Source: Asterias amurensis (taxonomy: Eukaryota; Echinodermata; Asteroidea; Forcipulatida; Asteriidae). From it: a stretch of DNA of 64,000 nt. The notes beneath the pieces were generated by a model, which was not told where the DNA came from, ran no database searches, and saw only the letters and a list, made by a program, of their open reading frames with translations. Location of the stretch: NCBI RefSeq assembly GCF_032118995.1, contig NC_092665.1:13496512-13560511 (forward strand), given 5' to 3'. Positions 50,661 through 61,922 of this stretch are shown here, one piece after another. The translations under genes and the position numbers were made by a program. Every line of letters begins with the position of its first letter. The stretch's first letter is position 1.

Positions 50661-53600
50661 CTCCACGAAGTTGAAGCAGATTGGTCTAATTGGTAAGAGA
50701 AAGGAGATATTTTATCAGTAATAGAAGCACTACAGAAGTATTTTGACTCAGTAAGGAAGAGGCTTCAGTCCAGATATCCCAGATACAAGCTAGGGGAAAT
50801 AGTTTCATCTCATGACGTTCGAAAACATTGACATATTATTAAATGTTTAAACTAAAATATTAATCAGTTATTAATAAAACCATCACGATCAATAATCTTC
50901 AGAATCTTCAGAAATTATACTGCATGAAAACGCATTGGAACACAGTTTGTCATGCATGCTCATGCAGGCTACCTAGATTTTTGAAATGGGCTTTTTGTGT
51001 TAGACTTACAAGGTTTATGGCGTCAAGTCTGCTTTGATTGAAGTATTGATTGAATGAATGAATGAATAAATTAATAAATGAATAAAATAAAATAAATAAA
51101 AGAATGAATGAAGACACATGGCATCCCTGGGCATGGGCAGATGGGTGCGTTCGATTAAGCTGTCGACCCCATGGTGCTCGTCAGGGTGAGCCCCTGACAA
51201 GAGCTAATTGATCGATCACTCACCCTCTCGTGGTGACGTCATGCACCACGGGCAAGCCCCAAGTGACCAACGAACTAGTAACTAGTAGTAGTGCACACTC
51301 CACAATACAACTTGTGCCCTGCTTGTATTACAAGCAGGGCACTTGGGGCTGCTCACCCGGAGTGACGTCAAAGCTATTCGAACGTATCGGGGGCAGACTG
51401 CTACTTCTTCAAGTTCAAGTTCAACGCACCCAATTGGAATAGGCGCCCGTGCAATGATGACTGGGGTACAGTTTGTTAGAATTTAGTTACCCAGTCCGTG
51501 GCCACAGCTGACACTGTATTTTGTTTGTGTTATCCTCGAGAACCACTGCTCATATAGAAACTACATCCTAAAGAGATAACTTTCCGTATCGCGCCACCAC
51601 TTTTTCACAAATTTTTACAAAAAAGGATATCTCATTGAGGTAAATTAGATACTATATTATTTCATATATCGAATGAAAAAGTGGTGGCGCCATACGGAAA
51701 CATTTCCATCCTAGGAAGGCTCCTACATACTAGTCACAGGAGCCTCCATGGAGAAGTAGGCTTAAGGCCGGTTTATAGTCGGTTGCGCGATGGTCGCGCG
51801 ACGGAAATCTTGCACGCAATCCCAAGACTGAGGTCTAAAAACTGTGTCTTTTTATGGTCACGCGTCTAGATTTCCGACACCTGACCATCGCGTGACCGAT
51901 TATAACTCGGCCTTTAGACTAATATAATAATCAAACTTTTGTATTCCTCCTTGGAAAAGGTTGAATGTGTAATTTGTTTTGTAGTTTTTACACAATGTTT
52001 TTCTTTTCCTTTTACTCCTTTTTTTATTTAGACCAATCAGCGTCAAAATGTGTGTGTATTTGACTGGGACTAAATTCTATCAAATCAAATACTTTCGTGA
52101 CCGATTGATTATTATTGTTTATTATTTTCAGCTGATTGATTGCATTTTGATTACAATACATGTATAATAATTTTATTTTTCATTTAATTTTCATTAATTT
52201 CTGTCCGACGAGTGAATAACTAATTTTCCCCTTTTTTTCTTAATTGTTTTACAGATATTGGACTGAATTTAACAGGTATGTTCATTTAAATGCTTGATTG
52301 ATGAAAGGTTATCACATTAATTAATCAATGATATTTTTTTATTACAAGTAAATAGAAAACAAAAACTATTATTTTATTGGTTGGTCCAAAATTTAATCAT
52401 CACTAATTACTCTTTCCCACTAATTTCACCCTTTTTTTGTAGATTCTATGTTCAGGGGCATCTACCATGGCACACAAAGACACAAAGGTAATCTTTTAGA
52501 ACCACAACCCAAGACAACATTTTAAGTGAGACTTCCTCTTTTCAGCTGATTTTCTCTTTTTGGGTTTTGACTTTCCTCTTTTTTTCCTTCACTTTCTGTG
52601 TACAAAAGTAAAGGAATATTATCTTTTCCTCTTTTTTTCTTACCTGGTTTTCTCTTTTCCTCTTTTTTCATGGATAGTTACTCACATACCTGTAGTTTTA
52701 AACTTTTCTTTTTAATGTTCCTGTTTTCTATAATTTCTTTTATCTAACTAATCATAACTCCTAACGTTGTTTTTCCAGATGATCTACTTGATGTGTTACA
52801 AAGAGCTTTTGATGTAGGACTAAAAAAGGTTGGTTCAAATATTATTGTTGCTAGTAAACTTGAGGGTGTATCGTACAAACATGTTTTAAATTCCTTTAGT
52901 CATAGTTAGGCCTACTTCTTCGGTTTTTCACACCATCAAAGCTTCAAACATTATTCGCAAAGTTATGTTTTTCCGAACAAATATTTTCTGAGAAGGTATT
53001 ACCTCTATTAAACCTCAATTCATAAATACCTCAGACAGTTTCGCTATTTCTATTGGTGGAGAGCGTGTCACATGGGTGTGTATAAACCTTTGTTTATGAC
53101 CGGTTTCTTCATTCCTATTGGTCGAGAGCAACGGCTGAAACAGTTGTGCCACATCACGCGATACGCGCGACGCCCACAGCATTCCTTTATAAGGAGTTGT
53201 TTACGCGAGGGCGGCGGAGGGCTTTACCATTTCATAGCTCGAGGGGTGAAATAAATCATTTAACAATTATAATTTTTGCATTTATTTTACTTTTTGACCG
53301 AAAAAGGTATTTATGAATGGGAATCAAAGTGTGTTGAATTGGTTTTCAACTAGTGGTTTAAACCTGCCGAGGCCTGGTTCTTGATAATTTACCTCGACTT
53401 CGTCTCGGTAAAATTATCAAGAACCAGGTCTCGTTGGGATTAAACAACTAGTTGAAAACCTCTTCACCACACATTGATTCCCTTATTTACCATGGCCAAA
53501 TTTAACAGAGCTGCTTTAGCACAAAAAGGTCGTCGAAGTTGCGAGATATTAATGAAAGAAAAAGACACCCTTGTCACACCATGGTCCCACAACGTTGTGT

Positions 53601-56600
53601 GCTTTCAGATGCTTGATTTTGAGACCTCAAATCTGAGGTTTCAAAATCAAATTCGTGGAAAATTACTTCTTTCTCAAAAAATACGTCACTTTAGAAGGAG
53701 CCGTTTCTCACACTGTCTACCATCAACCTCTCCCCAATCAAGAAAGGTTTCGTGATAATAATTATTATTACCAATGGTGTCCACTGCCTTTAAAGGGAAG
53801 GTACACGTTTGGTAATTACTCAAAACAATTATTAACTTAAAAACTGACTTTGTAACGAGCATTGGTGAGCTGTTGATGGTATAAAACATTGTGGGAAACG
53901 ACTCCCTATGAAGTAACGTAGTTTTTGAGAAAGAGGTAATTTATCTGAAAGCACACAAATTTGTCCAACAAGGGTGTTTTTTCTTTCATCATTTTCACGC
54001 AACTTCGATGACCAATTGGCTTGTTATTATATGGTTATGATGGGATGCACCAAGTGAGAAGACTGGTCTTTGACAATTACCAAACGTGTACCTTCCTTTT
54101 AAGTACTGCCGTAGTACATAACTGGTAGTTGGGCTTGGCTCTATGATGCATGTAGGCGTGTAGGGGATGCAAGAAGGAACTTTAAGCCCATACAGCATGC
54201 TTTTTTTTTTATCTGAGCTGTTGTTTCTCTTTAGATGTTTATCACTGGAGGAAATCTTAAGGACAGCCAAGAAGCACTTGAGCTTGCTAAGACAAATGGT
54301 AAGTATTTATCTTGATTGTCTACTGATTTCATTTGCGTTTTTCAACCGATTTCTCTTTTGTGGATAACACAAAGTTTGTTTACAAACAGACTGTTCAAAA
54401 CAACACAATCTACCTCCGTGATTGCATCATCAAGGAATGTTATAAAAGACTGATAACTACATTGTGTTTTTCTGTCCGTATGTACGGGATCAAAAGCTCT
54501 TGTTTCACCTTAAGGCCGGTTTATAGTCGGTCGCGCGATGGAAATCTTGGAAATCTTGCGCGCAATCCTAAGACTGAGGCCTAAAAACTGTGTCTTTTTA
54601 TGATCGCGCGTCTAGATTTCCGACGCCCGACCATCGCGCGACCGACTATAACTCGGCCTTAAGGCCTAAATGTGGTCCTTTTTTTGAGATTATTTATAAA
54701 TCCATATGTGTAAACTGATAGTATTATAACTCCTTTTTTGGTTCGCCTTATACATTATGAACCTCCATTTTCACAGCTTACATATCTGTTTAATCATGGC
54801 GACAACGTAATAAGTATATTATCTATCTAGATACTACGAGGGCCATAATTGGTTGATGTATAAATGCATTATTTTATCATCAAGTCTTGTGTTAATTTTG
54901 TACAGTGAAGTGAACACCAGAGTCATTGACCCTTCAGTCAGATCACTCTGATAAGGTTTTAAACCTTCTGATCGTTAACCCTGTGACCTTTGACATTTAG
55001 ATGCCCTTTTCAGCACAGTGGGATGTCATCCGACCCGGTGTAAAGAGTTCGATGAAGCCCCAGGGGGTCCTGATGAATATTCAGCAGCTTTGCTGAGTCT
55101 GGTTCAGACGAATAAAGACAAGGTGATAGCGCTCGGTGAATGTGGCTTGGGTAAGTCAAGCAAGCTTTCTTTGATGCCCTCGAAGATACACCTGAAGATA
55201 TCATTACGACATTACATTTTGCTTCGAAATTGAAGATCGTTTCACATCTGTTTTGTTTCTTTTGTTTTTTTATTTCCAAATATCACAATAAATAATCCTA
55301 AAACATACAAGAAAAAGGAACAATGGGTGATAAGACTAAGAGGAGGGTACCAGGAAAAAGCCTAGCCTTAACCATACAGGTATAATATTCCTCCTACTTG
55401 ACTCTGGTTTTAGATTCTCAGAATCATACCTTACACTAACATTGTCGTGGGAGTGTCGTGGTCGAGCGGTCAAGAGCACTGAATTCAAACTCTGGTGTTT
55501 CTGTTCTGCAGAGTGTGGGTTCGAGTCCCAGTCGTGACACTTGTGTCGTTGAGCATGAGACTTAAACATTGGTTCGTCCTTCGGATGGGAGGTAAAGTTG
55601 TTGGTCCCGTGTGTTGTGTAAACGCATGTAAAAGAACCCAGTGCTCTTATCGAAAAGAGAAGGGGGGTTCACCCCAGTGTTCCTGGTTTGATTGGCTACA
55701 TATTGCGCCACAGCTCTTTGTAAACCATTAAACGGTGCTTTAAAGGAATAGTTCTCACACTTTGAATCGTAGCTCCACATTCGTTGCAGGAAAAATACTG
55801 TGCGCTTTGATACGCTCCTTTATGGGGTGTGATAAAGCGCTATGTAAGGACCAAGTATTATTATTGTTATTATTGTTATTATTATTAAAATTTGTCTTTC
55901 AGATTATGACAGGCTGCACTTTTGCCCAAAAGAGCAACAACTCAAGTGAGTCCTTTTTGATGTTGTGATTAAGCTTGTTAAAGACACTGGACACCTTTGG
56001 TAATAGACCGATCCATTACGTCGCCTCCTTATCAGTTGACCAATCACAGCTGCGAAACCCGATCACCATTAGTGCAAAGATCACCAAACGGTGATCAAAT
56101 GGTGATCAAATGGTGATCAGATTTCGCGGTTGTGATTGGTCAATGATAATTGGGCCTGGCGTAATGGATCGGTGTATTGTCAAAGACCAGTCTTCTCACT
56201 TTGTGTAAATCAACATACGCATAAAATTACAAACCTGTGAAAATTTGAGCTCAATTGGTCATCGAAGTTGCGTGATAATAATGAAAGAAAGAACAACCTT
56301 CAGATGCTTGATTTCATGACCTCAAATTCTAAATCTGAGGTCTCGAAATCAAATTCGTGGCAAAGTACTTCTTTCTCGAAAACTACGTTACTTCAGAGGG
56401 AGTCGTTTCTCTAAGTGTTTTATACCATCAACAGCTCCCAAGTACTTATTACCAATAGTGTACACTGCCTTAAATACATGTTTCAATACATGTTATAAAC
56501 AAGTTTGGGCTGAGCAAAGAACAGAGGATTAAAGTTTGCACGCAAAATTTGAAAAAATAGTTAATTAACTAAAGTATTCACAGATGTCATTCTGTAACTT

Positions 56601-59600
56601 GTAATAACAGGTACTTTGAAAAACAAATGGAGCTGTCTGAAGAAACACAGCTTCCTTTGTTTCTACACTGTAGGAATTCTCACACTGACTTCATAGGTAA
56701 GTCTTGTTTATAAACCCAAATCTGCCCGACCATGAAACGCTAAATTTCCATTGTTTACGTAATTTTGAGCATAGTGCTTTTTATCGAGAACAATGGACTT
56801 GCCTGGTAAGTCTGCTGACACCTAGTGTTCCTGAAAGTCTCCCAATCATAGAGTTATATATGAGAACTAGAGGGCACACTGGCCTATATACGCGGCCCGG
56901 TACGCGCGCATTTTGCTATTTTCTTAGTTGACAAAACAGCATCGCACAACGCGTGTTTGTGCGGCCATTTTCTAAGTTGACAAAACAGCAACGCGTAACG
57001 TTCAGTAAACACAAACTTCAACGCGCGTACAGAATGGCGCGCGCGTGTCTCCTTGCAGTCTCGTTGCAGTTGTGCAAGAAGCATCACCAGTGCGCCCTCT
57101 AGTTCTAAAGTATAACTCTATGGTTAGGCCCTACTCCATGGTTAGGCCCTATGGTTAGGCGTCTGAGTGTGTTGCTAAGGATGTCCTTAATACTTCAATG
57201 CATGATGATGTGGAAATCTAGCCGTAGCTGTAGCTTCCAAATGACAGGGGCCAATTTCATGGCTCTGCTTACCGACGGATTTCTGCGCTAGCCTTGTAAG
57301 CGTAGAATGCCTAGTACATGGAGTATGCACGCGCAGAAGCCAAAATTCGCTGCTAATGCGTGAAATACGCTGGCAGTAAGCACAGAATTCCCTGCTTCCG
57401 TAAGCGCCGATTCTGTGCTTACGGTAAGCAGAGCCATGAAATTGGGCCCTGATCCATTAAGCTCCGCCCCATTGCGTATTGACCAATCACCCATTGCACA
57501 ACCAAAAGTCTGACACTATAAAGTTCGTCATGGGTGCGCGTAAACTTGGTGCGCGCTGCAGAGTTGTGCAGATTGGCATTGGAGAGGCTCACGTGTTCTT
57601 GCTCACGTGTGCCCCGTGGGCGAAGCTTAATGGATCGGTGTATTCGGAAAGTGCTCAATTTCATAAAACAATACAATTAATTGTAAGACAAATTGTCTGT
57701 ATTACCATAGTGATTTGTATTGTCACATCACACTTTACTAAGCAACTACGATTGATTTGCAGTTAAGATCAATCTTAGCTCTTTGATGAAATCAGCCCAG
57801 GCCTTTTCATTCTCAACCTTGTTTAATTTTCTTCTCAATTAATTATGTTTTTGTTTCAGATATCCTGAGGAGAAATCGAGACAGATTCGTTGGAGGAGTT
57901 GTAAGTTTTCAATATAAAGAGAAACAGTTTTTTCAAGTTACCAAACCTGCTTAAAAACACTGTGGACGCTATTGGTAATTGTCAAAGACTAGCCTCCATA
58001 GTTAGTGTATCTCAACGTATGCATAAAATAACAAACATGTGAAAATTTGAGCTCGATTGGTCGTCAGAGTTGCGAGATAACTATGAAAGAAAGAAAAAAC
58101 CTTGTCACCCGAAGTTGTGTGCTTTCAGATGCTTGATTTTGAAACCTTAAATTGTAAACTTGAGGGCTCATAATCAAATTCATGGAAAACTACTTCTTTC
58201 TGGAAAACTACGTCACTTCAGAGGGAGATGTTTCTCACAATGTTTTATACTATCAACCTCCCCCCATTACTCGTTATCAAGTGAGGTTTTATGCTGATAA
58301 TTATTTTTGAGTAATTACCAATAGTGTCCAGTGTCTTTAAGTCTTATCTTAGGTCTGTGTTCTTCCAACAGGTTCACACATTTGACGGCACCAAAGAGGA
58401 AGCCAGTGCTTTCTTAGATATGGGTCTCCACATAGGCATCAACGGATGGTAAGTTAAAAACAAACAATTTATGCTTACCTAAATAAGGTTACCAGCCCAA
58501 TCTACCATGTCACGTGTACAGTGTGTGACTGGTATTTTGCTTATTTCAGCTAAGCAAAAAATGGTCAGGCAATTTATCCTGTGTAATCAGTTCTATAAAA
58601 TTGTGCCCTGGCCTAGTCTAGCTATAATGGTCTAGTGGTAAGACATCTGCCTTAGAATGGAATAGTTTGTTGGTTCGCATCCCATCAGAGTAATTAATAT
58701 GCCTGTAGATTTTGTTCCACAGGGGATTCTGAGAAAGTTGAGTGTTGACCCATTGCACGATTGTCACACGCGGTGACTGACGCCACGCTCACCATGTTGG
58801 TGGTTAATAGGTTTACGTGTAAACGCTGCGTCGCCTATAAAATGCGCACTTCACTGGATAACACACGTTGACATTGACCACCAAAATGGCGCATCCAAGT
58901 GAATCGGGTCAATACATCCAATATCAGTGTCTGGTAAAATATCATGATATTTATTATCCCTGATGCAAGTTTAACATGTTTTTTTGTTTTATATAGGATT
59001 TGAGGCATTGCATGGTGAGGTATCAATGTATATTTTGGTTTGTGGTAACACCATGTGTGTATCTACTTGCTAGGTAGAGTTTGTTCTCAGAGAACTGTCT
59101 TGCTTTATTCTACTACTTTATTCTTTTTTTTTTTGTCTTCTTATGTACCAACAGTTCTTTGAAGACGGCAGCTAACATTGAAGCAATGTGCTCTGTCCCC
59201 AGTGACAGACTTCTGATTGAAACAGGTAAATATAAGTTGGGTACAGAGAAGTACTAACTACAAAGAGGTGCTAAGTACTGAGAGCTACTAGGTACTAAGT
59301 TGTGTAGTAGTTAGTGATAAAAGGTCCTAAGTACGAATTACCACTAGATAGTTAGAGACTTATGTTATAAGTGTAAAGAGATACTAAGTACTTACATTGC
59401 AGAGGTACATATGTATTAAGTAGTGGTCCTACATGTATGTACATGTAGTAAGTGGTACTTGGTACTAAGTACTAAGAGCTTAATACACAATGTAGGTACT
59501 ATACAAAGAGATTCAGAGAGAGCAACTTAAGAGGTAATGTACACAGGCATTAAGCACTAAGAAGAGATCCTAGGAGGTACCTGCAAGTACTTGGAGCTTA

Positions 59601-60635
59601 CTAGGTAGTAGGAGGTACTTGATACTAAATACTTAGAGCTTACTAGGTAGTAGGAGGTACTTGATACTAAATACTTAGAGCTTACTAGGTACTAAATACA
59701 AAGAGATAAACATAGAGAGACTTTAACATTGTCTTTGCTTTTATAGACACCCCAGTGTATGAGATTCGACCGAGCCATGCTGGAACCAAACATATCAAGA
59801 GGTCCTAGGTAGTAAGAGGCACTTGATACTAAGTACTAAGAGCTTACTAGGTGCTAAGTACAAGATAAACATAGAGAGACTTTAACATTGTCTTTGCTTT
59901 TATAGACACCCCAGTGTATGAGATTCGACTGAGCCATGCTGGATTCAAACATATCAATGGCTCCTAGGTAGTAAGAGGCACTTGATACTAAGTACTTAGA
60001 GCTTACTAGGTGCTAAATACAAAGAGATAAACATAGAGAGACTTTAAGATTGTCTTTGCTTTTAAAGATGCTCCATGGTGTGAGATTCGACCAAGCCACG
60101 CTGGATCCAAACATATAAAGACGACGTACCCCTCTAAGAAGAAGGAGAAATGGGAGGAGGGATTCTGTGTCAAGAGCCGAAACGAACCGTGCCATATCAT
60201 GTGAGTTTACAATACAAACCAAAAATGGATCTTAGAACAAAAGATGTTGATACAATGGCAGGATCTAAGGGAAAGGTTAATTGATTGACCTAGCTTGCTT
60301 TATCTTCTTTATTCGACCCAATGTAACTAAACCGAGGCTGGAAGGAAAATACAGTCTGGTCCCTTTCACGATATGAAATTTAAAACTGACATTGTATTTG
60401 TTGTATGCAGGGTATCAGACACAAAATGACTACAGAATGAAGGCCAATCAAGGAGGGACGTTCAAGAATTAAAACTAGAGCTCCCCCAATAAGGGATTTG
60501 TCAAAGTCTTAACTTTGAAATGTTTGCTTTCTTTTCAGACAAGTCTTGGAAGTCATGGCTGCTGCAAGAGAAGAAGACATCGAGGAATTGGCCAAGAACA
60601 TGTTTGACAACACGGAAAAACTTTTCTTTAGGTGA
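50653..60635 (+). CDS. TATDN1: TatD-family deoxyribonuclease TATDN1
   Basis: Thirteen coding exons: 50653-50692, 52255-52275, 52443-52487, 52779-52828, 54235-54298, 55001-55150, 55903-55945, 56611-56696, 57860-57900, 58372-58448, 59155-59225, 60068-60200 and 60539-60635. All are GT-AG with matching phases, giving 305 residues (human TATDN1 about 297). The fold is a metal-dependent TIM barrel. Its ligands are visible: Glu120 in GECGLDYDR, His157 in FLHCRNSH, His182 in VVHTFDG and Asp230 in IETDAPW; DIGLNLTD occupies the first-strand position as in E. coli TatD. The family has Mg-dependent DNase/exonuclease activity linked to DNA degradation in apoptosis and to oxidative damage repair. The two 21- and 45-base microexons are required to keep the barrel. 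Exon 12 has a weak acceptor (TTTTAAAG) preceded by two decayed partial copies of itself. Confidence 0.97.
51144..51435. mobile_element. Foldback element in TATDN1 intron 1
   Basis: GGGTGCGTTCGA at the left and TCAACGCACCC at the right share the terminal word of family G. The interior is different, with a strong inner hairpin GTGCCCTGCTTGTA/TACAAGCAGGGCAC. Confidence 0.5.
51772..51916. mobile_element. Family R MITE, copy 1
   Basis: TTAAGGCCGGTTTATAGTCG to CGATTATAACTCGGCCTTTA, 145 bp. Partner copy at 54510-54662. Confidence 0.7.
53318..53487. mobile_element. Family V hairpin MITE, complete copy
   Basis: TTTTCAACTAGTGGTTTAAA and its inverted partner, with GCCTGGTTCTTGATAATTT arms and a short GACTTCGTC loop. 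Single arms of the same element lie at 40012-40092 and 44265-44340. Confidence 0.65.
53525..53794. mobile_element. Truncated family A MITE
   Basis: Begins inside the family interior (GGTCGTCGAAGTTGCGAGAT) and ends normally at GTGTCCACTGCCTTTAA, where it abuts a family C element at a shared TTAA. Confidence 0.65.
53790..54102. mobile_element. Family C MITE, complete copy
   Basis: TTAAAGGGAAGGTACACGTT to AACGTGTACCTTCCTTTTAA, 313 bp, in TATDN1 intron 4. This copy defines both ends of the family. Confidence 0.8.
54510..54662. mobile_element. Family R MITE, copy 2
   Basis: TTAAGGCCGGTTTATAGTCG to CGACTATAACTCGGCCTTAA with TTAA at both edges, about 150 bp. Confidence 0.75.
55441..55874 (+). mobile_element. 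tRNA-Leu-derived SINE, near full length
   Basis: The head GTGTCGTGGTCGAGCGGTCA to GGGTTCGAGTCCCAGTCGTG is tRNA-Leu-like. It is followed by a long body and the tail AAAGCGCTATGTAAGGACCA with (TTATTG)n. Sits in TATDN1 intron 6. Confidence 0.7.
55977..56475. mobile_element. Family A MITE interrupted by a foldback element
   Basis: Family A starts AAAGACACTGGACACCTTTG and resumes at TGTCAAAGACCAGTCTTCTC (56179). The insert 56003-56178 has ends ATAGACCGATCCATTACG and CGTAATGGATCGGTGTAT and contains repeated GGTGATCAAAT words. Confidence 0.7.
56739..56847. mobile_element. Partial family I element
   Basis: AATTTCCATTGTTTACGTAA and ACAATGGACTTGCCTGGTAA match the inner and right half of the 35299-35442 palindrome. 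It runs directly into the family H element. Confidence 0.55.
56847..57122. mobile_element. Family H MITE, complete copy
   Basis: CATAGAGTTATATATGAGAA plus CTAGAGGGC at the left and GCCCTCTAGTTCTAAAGTAT plus AACTCTATG at the right, 276 bp. GC-rich interior with a duplicated GTTGACAAAACAGCA word. Confidence 0.75.
57248..57449. mobile_element. Family D variant with different interior
   Basis: GGCCAATTTCATGGCTCTGC and GCAGAGCCATGAAATTGGGC are the ends. The interior consists of GCGCTTACGG/CCGTAAGC-type inverted words. Confidence 0.6.
57450..57637. mobile_element. Foldback element related to the 56003 insert
   Basis: GATCCATTAAGCTCCGCCC and GAAGCTTAATGGATC are the ends; the GATCCATTA word and CAATCAC text recall the insert at 56003-56178. 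Confidence 0.5.
57652..57795. repeat. E-type inverted repeat
   Basis: CTCAATTTCATAAAACAATA and CTTAGCTCTTTGATGAAATC with interior TGTCACATCACACTTTACTA. Related copies at about 3600-3725 and 42880-43010. Confidence 0.5.
57951..58340. mobile_element. Family A MITE in TATDN1 intron 9
   Basis: TTAAAAACACTGTGGACGCT to AATAGTGTCCAGTGTCTTTA. Its right end is about 30 bases from the exon 10 acceptor and so supplies much of that acceptor's upstream context. Confidence 0.75.
58615..58740 (+). mobile_element. tRNA-derived SINE fragment
   Basis: TATAATGGTCTAGTGGTAAG (A-box) and TTGGTTCGCATCCCATC (B-box) are spaced as in a tRNA. The text after them (TAATATGCCTGTAGATTTTG) resembles the SINE at 34095. Confidence 0.5.
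59226..59746. repeat. Degenerate GGTACTAAGTACTAAGAGCTTA satellite
   Basis: Dozens of GTACTAAGTACT-like words in TATDN1 intron 11, sharpening near 59590-59690 into two copies of a unit of about 50 bp (TTGATACTAAATACTTAGAG). This satellite leads into the duplicated exon block. Confidence 0.7.
59747..59808 (+). pseudogene. Decayed partial copy 1 of TATDN1 exon 12
   Basis: After an acceptor-like CTTTTATAG, the phase used by exon 11 reads [20 protein letters not shown] then TAG. This aligns with the real exon's [18 protein letters not shown]. The catalytic APW is changed to TPV and the copy ends early, without a donor. Confidence 0.8.
59906..59967 (+). pseudogene. Decayed partial copy 2 of TATDN1 exon 12
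   Basis: Same structure about 160 bp further on: acceptor-like CTTTTATAG, then [20 protein letters not shown] and TAG. It shares the TPVY change with copy 1, so the two copies are closer to each other than to the real exon. Confidence 0.8.
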
Positions 60636-61076
60636 TATCAACCTTGATGGTAGATGGACATGCAGAAATTATTGCAGCACTGAAGAGGAGGGAAAGGCCC
60701 TTGGGACGAGACGCTAACTGTCCGCTCGGGGAGTGTTTCAATAGTCGGAGCATTTGGAATGTTATAATTCTTTATTGAGAGATTGCCTGAAACCATCACA
60801 AGGCCTGACAACCACTTCAAGGTGAGGGCTACACTAATCTTATTTGGGCTGTTGAACCAGGGGCATGTTGCCACCTACTCCTGGGGCAGAAAAGGGGAAA
60901 CCTCCTTCATTTGTAGCTTGGGGTAACATTGTCTTGGTTCAGCGGAACAATCAGACGGTTCACTGGATTGTAGGTTGATGCCTACGGAAAGGTTCTTTTG
61001 CCAAATTTAGAGACGCTCCATGGCTATTATATTTGTTTTCTTTTTTTAATTTCTCTGAAACTTTGTCGACTGTCCT

Positions 61077-61082
61077 AATAAA
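61077..61082 (+). terminator. Candidate polyadenylation signal for TATDN1
   Basis: AATAAA, about 440 bases after the stop, followed by AT-rich DNA. Supported by position only. Confidence 0.4.
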
Positions 61083-61160
61083 AACCATCACTTCGACAAG
61101 TTATTTTTCAGAAAAATACAGCTCAAACTTTTGGTATAAATTCATTTTTAAAAAGATCCT

Positions 61161-61337
61161 TTAGGCCCGGTCCCACTGCAGAAATAATGAGAACGATAAC
61201 GACCACAACGCAAAGAGAACGCATTCTATTGGTTGTATTGCTCCACGCAGAATACGCATACGCTCATCCAACCAATGGAATGCGTTCTCTTTGCGTCGTT
61301 ATCGTTCTCGTTATCGCTGCAGTGGGACCGGGCCTTA
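61161..61337. mobile_element. Near-perfect hairpin MITE
   Basis: TTAGGCCCGGTCCCACTGCA to TGCAGTGGGACCGGGCCTTAA, with arms GAGAACGATAACGA and CAAAGAGAACGCATTC and their complements. About 175 bp. Confidence 0.7.
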
Positions 61338-61565
61338 ACTATATAGGAGATGTTCAAACACTATATGGCATTAATCACACTCACAGATTTTGAAAACGAG
61401 ATTGTTTGTACAGCTTCAGCTTCTGCCAGGAGATCTTCAAACAGATATGCAGTATACAAACTATCAAATGGTTTGGGCTCTACATTTGCCTTTTTTACTT
61501 TAGTACTTTACTATTGATGTACCCTTTACTTAGTACTTGAAGGTGTGTGGGTACCAGTTGCAATC

Positions 61566-61740
61566 CTGGGCCTTTCTCAAACCTCGGCTTTGGCTTCGGC
61601 TCTGGCTCCAGGCTTTGTTTACTGATGTTCAAACCACAAAAAAATGTGTTGGCCGGAAGGAGGCAATTTGTTCGTACTTGCTGCGTTTCCACTGCGTAAA
61701 CAGCGCACGGAGCCCAAGCTGAGGTTTGAGAAAGGCCCCT
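61566..61740. mobile_element. Foldback element with GGCCTTTCTCAAACCTC ends
   Basis: GGGCCTTTCTCAAACCTCGG and CTGAGGTTTGAGAAAGGCCC are inverted. It abuts the next element at 61744. Confidence 0.6.
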
Positions 61741-61743
61741 GGG

Positions 61744-61922
61744 GTGGATTTCACAAAGAGTTAGGACTAGTCTTATCTCGAGCTAGGACTAGTTACTCGT
61801 CCTAACTATTAGGACTATCCATGCAATTTGTATATCTCCAAGGACTAGTCCTAGGACAAGTCCTAAGTTAGGACTAGTCCTAAGTTAGGACTAGTCCTAA
61901 CTCTTTGTGAAATCGACCCCTG
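61744..61922. mobile_element. F-type foldback with GGACTAGTCCTA words
   Basis: GATTTCACAAAGAGTTAGGA at the left, TAACTCTTTGTGAAATCGAC at the right, filled with about ten AGGACTAG/CTAGTCCT words. A diverged relative lies at 30110-30285. Confidence 0.65.
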
